64,000 nt of DNA from Chryseobacterium indologenes (GTDB taxonomy: Bacteria; Bacteroidota; Bacteroidia; Flavobacteriales; Weeksellaceae). The translations under genes and the position numbers were made by a program. The notes below the pieces were generated by a model. It searched no databases, was not told where the DNA came from, and worked only from the letters and a program-made list of their open reading frames with translations. Where the stretch lies: assembly GCA_002439165.1 (NCBI GenBank), contig DJTE01000046.1, positions 1 through 64,000 of the forward strand, read 5' to 3'. Shown here piece after piece: positions 32,313 through 39,327 of this stretch (positions are counted from its first letter, which is position 1; the number at the start of each line of letters is the position of its first letter).

Positions 32313-32720
32313 TTATTCGGAAAGCATTTGGGACATATCCGCATAGGTCATATTCCACCCATGTCCGTCGGGGTCCCAGAAAGAATTCTGATACATCCAT
32401 CCGTAATCCTGTGGTTCTTCGTGTTGTGTAGCTCCATTTTCCAGGGCGGTGCTTACAATACGGTCTACTTCTTCCCGGCTGTTCAGTCCAAAAGCTAACA
32501 GCACTTCAGACGTATCTCCTTTGGGAACGGGTTTATTGGAAAAGGTCCGGAAATAATCATCTTTTAAGAACATAAGATACATATCCTCTTTTACGATAAC
32601 ACATACTGCTTTATCATCAGAGAAAGGTTCATTGATGGCAAACCCCAGTTTACTCCAGAATTCCCTGGTTTTCTGTACTTCTTTTACCGGAAGGTTTACA
32701 TAAGTTTGACTGACTTTCAT
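32313..32720 (-). CDS. VOC/glyoxalase-like protein, tandem paralog
   Basis: A 135-aa paralog of the 31857 protein: MKVSQTYVNLPVKEVQKTRE start and the same EPQDYGWMYQ block. One conspicuous difference is WDPDGHGWNMTYADMSQ at the C-terminus where the sister reads ADIDGHQWEIMHGDVSQ. A 45-bp gap separates the pair. The tandem arrangement indicates local duplication within the minus-strand run. Confidence 0.9.
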   Translation of the reverse strand: MKVSQTYVNLPVKEVQKTREFWSKLGFAINEPFSDDKAVCVIVKEDMYLMFLKDDYFRTFSNKPVPKGDTSEVLLAFGLNSREEVDRIVSTALENGATQHEEPQDYGWMYQNSFWDPDGHGWNMTYADMSQMLSE

Positions 32721-32798
32721 TTCTGTAATTTTTTAGTGTTTAACTTTTAACCAAAATTACCAAGCTTCCGTGAAAGTCAACTTGCCATAAGACAAGAT

Positions 32799-33389
32799 TT
32801 AATTTTTCCTGGGATGAGAAACCAGCTCTTTACGGATTCTGCTTAGGGAAGTGTCTGTAACCCCGAGATAGGAAGCAATCTGTTTCAGAGGAGCATACTG
32901 CACAACGAGTGGCTTCTGTTCCAACAAATTGAGATAGCGTCTGGTAGCTGAAAGGGTAAACATTTCCACGGAACGCTGTTTGTAGGTAAACAGTTCTTTA
33001 GACATCCACGCTCTTCCCCATTCTCTGAGGTTGGGTATTTTATGGAATAATTCCTGAAAGGTTTCAAAATCGAATCTCCAGCATTCGCAGTCGGTGATGC
33101 AGACTATATTTTCCTGTGACGGAATTCTCTGAAACAGTGAAAGTACTTCAATGATGATCTCATTATCTGCAAAAAAATGGGTAGTTACTTCGTTTCCGTT
33201 AAAATCATTGACGAATGAGCGGGCCAGCCCTTTTTCAAGGATATAGTATTCATTGGCCGTTTTGCCTTCTGTAAGAATACTTTCTCCTTTCTGGAAGGAT
33301 ACTTTTTCGTGGGCCTGGAATATTTCTTCAAGTTCTTCCTGTAAAAAAAAGGGAAAGTCGTAGCAGATTTCTAAGGCTTTGCTGGTCAT
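32799..33389 (-). CDS. Crp/Fnr family transcriptional regulator
   Basis: A 196-aa regulator: cyclic-nucleotide-like beta-roll (about 20-120, with GESILTEGKTANEYYILEKG), dimer helix, and a C-terminal helix-turn-helix (YAPLKQIASYLGVTDTSLSR, about 165-188). No Cys cluster for an iron-sulfur centre. It heads the minus-strand series of VOC/SRPBCC/DinB genes, placing it as a possible controller of them, though no operator was found. It is the flavobacterial type that often senses no known ligand. A second Crp/Fnr gene of the same design lies at 56752. Confidence 0.92.
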   Translation of the reverse strand: MTSKALEICYDFPFFLQEELEEIFQAHEKVSFQKGESILTEGKTANEYYILEKGLARSFVNDFNGNEVTTHFFADNEIIIEVLSLFQRIPSQENIVCITDCECWRFDFETFQELFHKIPNLREWGRAWMSKELFTYKQRSVEMFTLSATRRYLNLLEQKPLVVQYAPLKQIASYLGVTDTSLSRIRKELVSHPRKN

Positions 33390-33721
33390 TGGTGCTGATG
33401 TTTTTTTAAGTCTTTAAAAATAGAACTTTTAATTGGATCGGAAATGTAAAAAATTAAACAATTTAATGCTTATTTAATGAAAATTAATTCAATCTACTTA
33501 AATACAACAATATAAACCGATGTATTATCTGTTAAATAATTAAACAAATTTTATTTATAGTATCTCAGTTTCCGGCTTTATTTATTTTAAACCATTAAGG
33601 TGAAATCAGGAGAAATTAAAAGATTTTTATATGTATAGCGGCCTAAAATCAAATATTTTAAAAGCAGATGAATATGATGAAGAAATTCCGGTATAGTTTT
33701 TAAATTCAAAAAACTTACAGG
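33390..33721. other. 332-bp intergenic region with possible 21-aa frame
   Basis: AT-rich upstream region of the Crp/Fnr gene. A plus-strand frame 33631-33696 (MYSGLKSNILKADEYDEEIP plus one residue) is preceded by AGGAGAAAT. It reads more like protein than chance but is only 21 aa. Confidence 0.25.
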
Positions 33722-34939
33722 TTAAAATAATGAAAGCTGGATTGATTGGGGCCCCTGAGGTTTCTGTGCATCCCCGAAAACGGTTTTCCCTCCGAATCGC
33801 CACGAATTCTGTCTTTCTTCTTCAATTACCTGCTGAATATCAAAATCAGGAGTAAAATCCTGTTCTGTCCGGGCAACGATCTTATGAAGTTTGTTTAAAG
33901 TATTCAGTTTATCGGAGTTTCCCAGTTTTGATTTTTCAATTCCTTTTCTCAGGATGTTGATGCTTTCGTCATAAGTTTTCGTTGGAACCGGGAACGGATG
34001 ACCATCTTTTCCTCCGTGTGCAAAAGAAAATCTGGCGGGGTCCGCAAATCTTGAGGGCGATCCGTGAATCACTTCGCTTACCAGGGCTAAAGACTGCATG
34101 GTTCGTGGTCCTACACCTTCAAGCATCAGGAGATCTTCAAAATTCCGGGGCTGCTGTTCACGGGTAACATATAAAAGAGCACCGAGACGTTTCAGATCAA
34201 CATCTGAAGCACGGACATCGTGATGCCCCGGAAGTATAAGCCTTGAAAAATCTTTCATCACCTCTGCGGAATCGGTATGGGAAATATCCAGAATCCCTTT
34301 TCTGCTTCCTGAAGCTTCCGCATCTGTAAGATTCAGGATCTTTCCTCTTGAAATTCCGTTAATTCCCGTATGAGGTTCTTCTACAAACGATTTTATGTTT
34401 TCGGAATGCCAGTGATAACGTCTTGCTGTTCCGTCTGATTCATGCATTCCCTGCTGAACAACACTCCAGCTCCCGTTATCAGCCAGGATAAAATTATGCA
34501 GATACAGCTGATAACCATCCTGAATAGCGGTATTATCCACTTTAGCAGAGAGTTTGCTTGCTTTAACGAGTTCGTGACCGTTCAGACCTGTTTTATCCGC
34601 AATCTGAATCAGTTCAGACGGTGTTTCTCTTGAAAATTTACCTTTTCCTCCGCAGATATACAGTCCCAATGAAGAGGAGTTGGGATTAACGGAACGTTTT
34701 AATGCCCCCATTACCGAAGTGGTAATTCCGGAGGAATGCCAGTCCATTCCCATCACTGCACCAAAGCTCTGAAACCAGAACGGATCTGCCAGCCTGCGTA
34801 GCACCTCATCTTTACCATAATCCATGAGGATCACCTCTATGATGGAAAGTCCCAGAACAGACATCCGTTCATACAGCCACGGCGGTACTTTGCCATAGTG
34901 TAAAGGTAAATCTGCTGTTCCTGAACGTTTCATTTTCAA
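33722..34939 (-). CDS. DUF763 domain-containing protein
   Basis: A 405-aa protein. The KRSGTADLPLHYGKVPPWLYER start and the DHPFWF-like DPFWFQSFGAVMGMDWHSSG region match DUF763, a family found in archaea and bacteria. It carries a helix-hairpin-helix-like segment (FEDLLMLEGVGPRTMQSLALV), suggesting contact with DNA or nucleic acid. Its biochemical activity is unknown to me. The start is one of two Met codons. It stands alone, minus strand; the repeat block lies upstream of it. Confidence 0.88.
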   Translation of the reverse strand: MKMKRSGTADLPLHYGKVPPWLYERMSVLGLSIIEVILMDYGKDEVLRRLADPFWFQSFGAVMGMDWHSSGITTSVMGALKRSVNPNSSSLGLYICGGKGKFSRETPSELIQIADKTGLNGHELVKASKLSAKVDNTAIQDGYQLYLHNFILADNGSWSVVQQGMHESDGTARRYHWHSENIKSFVEEPHTGINGISRGKILNLTDAEASGSRKGILDISHTDSAEVMKDFSRLILPGHHDVRASDVDLKRLGALLYVTREQQPRNFEDLLMLEGVGPRTMQSLALVSEVIHGSPSRFADPARFSFAHGGKDGHPFPVPTKTYDESINILRKGIEKSKLGNSDKLNTLNKLHKIVARTEQDFTPDFDIQQVIEEERQNSWRFGGKTVFGDAQKPQGPQSIQLSLF

Positions 34940-35158
34940 TTTTAAAGATTCAAAGTTAGCTTTAATATTCCGGATTCTTCATGATTGAGGTCAATTTTAA
35001 AAATTGCGTTAGTCACAGTAAAAAGAAAACAGATTTTTCAGGGTCTGTTCTAGATTCTATTTGAAAAAATGTATACCTGATGATTAAACCTTTGGTACGT
35101 TTTGACTTCGGAGAACCTTTTTTAGTTTAAAGAATTTCTTACGGGTCCCATGAATTTC

Positions 35159-35894
35159 ACAGATTTTAGGGTTTTAAAATCTCGCAGATCTGGCAGATAA
35201 AGCAGATTTTTTGTTGGACAATCGCAATGGCGCAGTTTTTTTTTACTATTCATTGTGTTTAAGGCGCAAGAAAATCAAAGATTTTCAGCAAGTTTTTACA
35301 GTTCGAATCGCTTTAGATTAAGTAGTAAAAACGGCCGAAGGCTAATCCAACGCTTCATCGGATCAACGGAGTTGATTCTGTACTTTGCTCCCTGAAATAT
35401 GTACAAAGAAGCTGAGACTTTTGCGTTTTCAAAAAAGCATCCACAAATTTCACAGATTTATGGTTTTTAAATCTCGCAGATCTGGCAGATAAAGCAGATT
35501 TTTTGTTGGACAATCGCAATGGCGCAAGTTTTTTTTTACTATTAGAATTGTGTTTAAGGCGCAAGAAAATCCAAGATTTTCAGCAAATATTTACAGCTCG
35601 AATCGCTTTAGATTAAGTAGTAAAAACGGCCGAAGGCTAATCCAACGCTTCATCGGATCAACGGAGTTGATTCTAAACTTTGCTCCCTGAAATCTGCACA
35701 AAGAAGCTTAAACTTTGCGTTTTCAAAAAAGCATCCACAGATTTTAGGTTTTAAAATCTCGCAGATCTGGCGGATTGAGCAGATTTTTTTTGGTTGGAGA
35801 ATCGCAAGGACGCAAGATTTTTTTACCATTATGCTGTTTTTAAGGCGCAAGAAAATCCCAGATTTTCAGTAAGTTTTTACAGCTCTGATCACTT
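35159..35894. repeat. about 290-bp degenerate tandem repeat, 2.5 copies
   Basis: Unit starts CACAGATTT at 35159, 35451 and 35736 (periods 292 and 285 bp; the third copy stops near 35894). Each unit carries CTCGCAGATCTGGC(A/G)GAT, an AATCGCAA..GCGCAAG segment, and GTAGTAAAAACGGCCGAAGG followed by CGGATCAACGGAG. Two short frames on the minus strand come purely from the repeat and are not genes. The gap 34940-35986 holds no other gene. Confidence 0.85.
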
Positions 35895-35986
35895 CGAGAA
35901 TATAATAAAGATTTGAATGTGATACAAAAAATTGAGTTTAGAAATTATCACAGGTTCTAAAGATTTATCCGGTGTTTTGGAATTTG

Positions 35987-36391
35987 TTACCCAGGAGAAT
36001 AAAATTCAAGACCTTTATGCTTTCCTTCATTATATTCTTCCTCGAAAGTGATTTTATTTCCGGAAGGATCGATCACTGTGAAAGATACAGCATTGTAGAA
36101 CGTTTTTTCAAGCGCAGGACGATTATATTTATATTTTTTATCAATCAGTTCTTTATGATAGGCAGGAACGCCTTCTCCCCAAACAGCTACTCTTACACCG
36201 GGAGAGCCGTCTCCGTGGTGTTCGCTTAAATGAAAAATCATATTTTCTCTTTTTACTTCCATATAAACAGGGGTATTTTCATCGAAGTAATGTTCCCAGA
36301 TGATTTCGAAGCCGAGCCATTCAACATAAAACTCTACTGCTTTTTTATAATCGAAGATTCTGAGAATAGGAATGATCTGTGTCGCTTTCAT
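35987..36391 (-). CDS. VOC/glyoxalase superfamily protein
   Basis: A 134-aa bleomycin-resistance/glyoxalase-type protein: MKATQIIPILRIFDYKKAVEF, WLGFEIIWEHYFDENTPVYM, HLSEHHGDGSPGVRV and VIDPSGNKITFEEEY. The clustered His (HLSEHHGDGSP) and C-terminal Glu resemble metal or drug-binding members of the family. It stands next to the repeat block and near another VOC gene (36546), not in one operon with the main cluster. Substrate unknown. Confidence 0.9.
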   Translation of the reverse strand: MKATQIIPILRIFDYKKAVEFYVEWLGFEIIWEHYFDENTPVYMEVKRENMIFHLSEHHGDGSPGVRVAVWGEGVPAYHKELIDKKYKYNRPALEKTFYNAVSFTVIDPSGNKITFEEEYNEGKHKGLEFYSPG

Positions 36392-36467
36392 ATCAGATTA
36401 ATTATAATGTAGTTAAGGAATTTACTATTTTTTAATTCATTGATGAATATTTGTCCACAAGGGTATT

Positions 36468-36545
36468 TTACTTAGCGGGAAGTACGGCCATTAACTGTCA
36501 GCCGGAATGTTTCAGTAACCATGCAATGGCATTCTCTAATTCAGT
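36468..36545 (-). pseudogene. possible aldo/keto reductase C-terminal remnant
   Basis: Directly after the 36546 stop codon the same minus frame reads TELENAIAWLLKHSG, stop, QLMAVLPAK, stop. ALAWLLKHP-type helices followed by a VLP... strand are typical of aldo/keto reductase C-termini. With an internal stop and no N-terminal part, it looks like a decayed end. Low confidence. Confidence 0.3.
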
Positions 36546-36911
36546 TTACTGATGTTCAAGAATATTGATCAGTTTCCCAAACGGATCTCTGACAAAGAAA
36601 CGGCGTACTCCCCAATCTTCATCGGTAATATCATATACGATTTCAAAATCAGCCGTCTTCATATTCCGATATACTTCATCCACATTTTCCACTTCAAAGG
36701 AAAGATCGGGGACTTCCGTATCATTGCCGCCCTGCACCGCAAAACTGATCTGGACCTGTGCTTTTTCATCATTTCCGAAAGTTCTGATCCAGCCGTGATC
36801 CATCAGTACATCAAGTCCTAAAATATCCTGATAAAAAAGATCTGCTTCTGAAAGGTCTTCTGTTTTTATATTGGCTACAATTCTCTTTACCATTTTCAGT
36901 ATGTTTTGCAA
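36546..36911 (-). CDS. VOC family protein
   Basis: A 121-aa single VOC domain: RIVANIKTEDLSEADLFYQD, ILGLDVLMDHGWIRTFGND, and the C-terminal WGVRRFFVRDPFGKLINILE (the D-P-x-G-x-x-I/L-N strand of the family). The acidic residue at the end of the last strand (Glu119) is in the place of a metal ligand. Function unknown. It ends 69 bp before the tpx terminator and is followed by a gene remnant on the same strand. Confidence 0.9.
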   Translation of the reverse strand: MQNILKMVKRIVANIKTEDLSEADLFYQDILGLDVLMDHGWIRTFGNDEKAQVQISFAVQGGNDTEVPDLSFEVENVDEVYRNMKTADFEIVYDITDEDWGVRRFFVRDPFGKLINILEHQ

Positions 36912-36920
36912 TTTAAAGAG

Positions 36921-36962
36921 TCAAAAAAAAGCCCTGCTGAAATTAAGCTTCGGCAAGGCTTT
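36921..36962 (-). terminator. tpx terminator
   Basis: AGCC-TGC-GAA / TTC-GCA-GGCT hairpin with a run of eight T on the minus strand. It lies 19 bp after the thiol peroxidase stop. Confidence 0.8.
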
Positions 36963-36980
36963 CTATAAAGATTGTTTCTG

Positions 36981-37484
36981 TTATTGGTTTAATGCTGCCA
37001 AAGCTGCATCGTAATCAGGTTCATCAGCAATTTCCGAAACCTGTTCTGTGTAAACCACTTTATTGTTTTCATCGGTAACGATTACCGCACGGCTCAACAG
37101 ACCTTTTAAAGGAGAGTCTGTAATGGTTACTTCATAATCATCACCAAAACTGCTTCTGAAATCTGAAAGAGTCTCCACATTATTCAGTCCTTCTGCTGCA
37201 CAGAATCTTCCTAATGCAAACGGAAGGTCTTTGGAAACATTGATGATTACTGTATTATCCAGTTTAGAAGCCTCTTCATTGAATTTTCTGCTGGAAGCCG
37301 CACAGGTCGGGGTATCGATACTTGGGAAAATATTGAATACTTTTTTCTTTCCTTCAAAAGTTTCCAATGTCTTTACATTCAGTCCGGAGTCAACCAGAGC
37401 AAAGTCTCTGACAGTGCTTCCCACTGATGGTAATGTTCCGATGGTGTGTACTTCGTTTCCTTTTAAAGTGATTGTCGTTGACAT
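36981..37484 (-). CDS. tpx: thiol peroxidase (Tpx)
   Basis: A 167-aa atypical two-Cys peroxiredoxin. I set the start at 37484 (MSTTITLKGNEV); the frame runs 14 codons further upstream but that extension is not family-like. Peroxidatic Cys61 in SIDTPTCAASSRKFNEEA (split here) and resolving Cys95 in LGRFCAAEG. It reduces organic and hydrogen peroxides with thioredoxin in the cytoplasm. A -7 box TAAATTTG lies at 37508-37515 (minus). A periplasmic relative is at 53753. Confidence 0.95.
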   Translation of the reverse strand: MSTTITLKGNEVHTIGTLPSVGSTVRDFALVDSGLNVKTLETFEGKKKVFNIFPSIDTPTCAASSRKFNEEASKLDNTVIINVSKDLPFALGRFCAAEGLNNVETLSDFRSSFGDDYEVTITDSPLKGLLSRAVIVTDENNKVVYTEQVSEIADEPDYDAALAALNQ

Positions 37485-37507
37485 AATATTTATTTTTTTA
37501 GTTTCCT

Positions 37508-37515
37508 CAAATTTA
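37508..37515 (-). promoter_or_regulatory. tpx -7 promoter box
   Basis: TAAATTTG on the minus strand, an exact TAnnTTTG match, 23 bp before the tpx start. The -33 TTTG is not evident. Confidence 0.5.
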
Positions 37516-37639
37516 CTTAAAAGCAAGAATTTTTCCTCTCCAATAAAGGTTAAATAATTCTTAAAGTAAAATTGCTGCTCACGTTCATTTATCGGATATA
37601 AAATTTAACTATATTCGCACTCTGAAAAAATTAATAATC

Positions 37640-38092
37640 ATGCGAAAAAAAATTACACTCCTGCTCTTCGGAGTACCGGTCTTTGGTTTCGCCCAGTCAG
37701 TCATCGGCACGATCAATTCCGGAGCCGTTTCTGAAGCAGGATTTTCTCATTCCGTAGGGGAAATTTACGTCATCCCTGATGATCCGGATCAGAACAGTTC
37801 CGGCACAATGGGAATGCTGTACCAGACGTCTTTACAGGTTCTCGGCATCAGTGAGGCTGAGAAAGAAAATATAAAGATCTATCCTAACCCTACTGCCGAT
37901 TTTATTCACGTTACTGTAAGCTCCAATTCCAAAATTGAAGAAGCCGAAGTATATGATACAGCGGGAAGACTTGTCTTAAAAGCAAAGCCTGACAACGGAA
38001 AACTCGATCTCCGCAGCCTGAATCCGGGAATTTATATGATCTCTTTCAGAAATCCGGACATCAAACCTATTAAAATCATTAAAAAACCTTAA
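37640..38092 (+). CDS. secreted protein with T9SS type A sorting domain
   Basis: A 150-aa protein: signal peptide (MRKKITLLLFGVPVFGFA, cleavage near AQS), about 50 residues of Gly/Ser-rich linker, then the C-terminal type A sorting domain with IYPNPTADFIHVTV, AEVYDTAGRLVLKAK, LNPGIYMISFR. Only the secretion signal is recognisable; the small passenger (20-70) has no known domain. It lies 13 bp before 38106 and both start with signal peptides, so the pair is likely an operon of exported proteins. Confidence 0.85.
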   Translation: MRKKITLLLFGVPVFGFAQSVIGTINSGAVSEAGFSHSVGEIYVIPDDPDQNSSGTMGMLYQTSLQVLGISEAEKENIKIYPNPTADFIHVTVSSNSKIEEAEVYDTAGRLVLKAKPDNGKLDLRSLNPGIYMISFRNPDIKPIKIIKKP

Positions 38093-38105
38093 AAACTATC
38101 TGACC

Positions 38106-39221
38106 ATGAGAAAACTTTACGCTACCATAGGATTATTTGTCGCTACATTATTAAGCGCACAGGTGCCACAGGCTTTCAGTTATCAAACCATAGCCTTCAA
38201 TGCTTCCGGAGCACCTGTTTCCAACGGGACCGTTTCATTAAGAATAAGCATTTTAGAAAATTCGGCTACGGGAAACGTTCTTTACACTGAAACTCATCAT
38301 AAAACAACCAATGCTAAAGGTCTGGTTAATTTAAATATCGGACAGGGAACCGCCTCTACCGGAAATTTCGGAGGAATCAACTGGGGCAGCAATACCAAAT
38401 TCGTTAAAGTGGAAATGGATCCGCAGGGAGGTTCTGACTACATCAATGTTGGCGTAAACCAGCTGATGAGCGTCCCGTATGCACAGGTAAGTAAAACAAT
38501 CGTGACAGGTCCTGGCCAGGGCATCACGCTTGTATCTCCGAACGGAACCAGTTACACCTTAAACGTAAGCGATTCAGGTACGCTAAGCCTTCCTACGAAT
38601 ACAGGTTCGTCCGGTAATACTTTGCCTTCCAACCTATATGTGTACGGATCATATAATTCCTTTACTCCTTCCTCTGCTGAATTACTCCGTGGAAATGGCA
38701 GTACGAAAATAGGCTACAAGTACCTTCCTGCCAATACACAGATTAAATTCATAGCTTCACCGGGTAATGGTGCCCAGGTTTACGGCTCAGACTCCAACGG
38801 ATATATTACGACTAACGGAAGTAACTATAATGTAGCGTCCAACGGATTTTACCAGATCCTGATCGCTCCTAACGGACCGCAAATGAGGGCAGGCTTCTTC
38901 AACTTTGTTCCTAAAATTCAGTTTACTTCATCTTCGGGTACGTTGCCTGTAACTTCTGTTACCTATAATAATGCCACAGGAAAATTTACGGCGATCATCA
39001 ATGGAGTGACAACCAGTACCGGAGGTTCGTTTTATATCAGACTTGCTTCAGAAAGCTTACAGCCTGAAGATTTAGGAGATAATCTTGGTGACGGATCTTT
39101 TGATGTAGAAGGAGATCCTATTACCTTCCCTAACATTTCTGCGACCACTCCCAAAAATTATAAAGTTGAGTTCAGTCTCAATTTTGATGGCACCGGAAAC
39201 TACACGATTACACAGTTATAA
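38106..39221 (+). CDS. secreted surface/adhesion-like protein
   Basis: A 371-aa exported protein with signal peptide (MRKLYATIGLFVATLLSA). The first 120 residues (SYQTIAFNASGAPVSNGTVS, LYTETHHKTTNAKGLVNLNI, QLMSVPYAQ) match the common flavobacterial head module found before tail-fibre-like or collagen-like repeats. The remainder contains Ig-like/SusE-type beta domains (SNLYVYGSYNSF). There is no T9SS tail of its own. It is co-transcribed with the T9SS protein upstream and followed by a terminator at 39227. Confidence 0.75.
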   Translation: MRKLYATIGLFVATLLSAQVPQAFSYQTIAFNASGAPVSNGTVSLRISILENSATGNVLYTETHHKTTNAKGLVNLNIGQGTASTGNFGGINWGSNTKFVKVEMDPQGGSDYINVGVNQLMSVPYAQVSKTIVTGPGQGITLVSPNGTSYTLNVSDSGTLSLPTNTGSSGNTLPSNLYVYGSYNSFTPSSAELLRGNGSTKIGYKYLPANTQIKFIASPGNGAQVYGSDSNGYITTNGSNYNVASNGFYQILIAPNGPQMRAGFFNFVPKIQFTSSSGTLPVTSVTYNNATGKFTAIINGVTTSTGGSFYIRLASESLQPEDLGDNLGDGSFDVEGDPITFPNISATTPKNYKVEFSLNFDGTGNYTITQL

Positions 39222-39226
39222 AATTT

Positions 39227-39250
39227 AAAGGGGCCCAGGCCTCTTTTTTT
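39227..39250 (+). terminator. intrinsic terminator
   Basis: AAAGGGGCC / GGCCTCTTT (one mismatch) with a 2-nt loop, then TTTT. It closes the secreted-protein pair and precedes the icd promoter. Confidence 0.8.
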
Positions 39251-39283
39251 GTGCAAAATACTTCATAAAACAATCATATTTAG

Positions 39284-39291
39284 TAAATTTG
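39284..39291 (+). promoter_or_regulatory. isocitrate dehydrogenase -7 box
   Basis: TAAATTTG, 36 bp before the icd ATG. The upstream TTTG is absent at the normal distance. Confidence 0.45.
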
Positions 39292-39327
39292 TGAGTCTTA
39301 AAAAATCAAATAATAAATAACAGTATA

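Noticed and set aside
34940..35158. A gene upstream of the DUF763 gene
   Set aside because: No open frame of significance; only AT-rich leader leading into the repeat block.
35355..35850. Two short minus-strand frames of similar sequence inside the tandem repeats (69 and 66 aa)
   Set aside because: They exist only because the repeat unit is itself open in that frame; the two differ freely and carry no start signals. Treated as repeat by-products.
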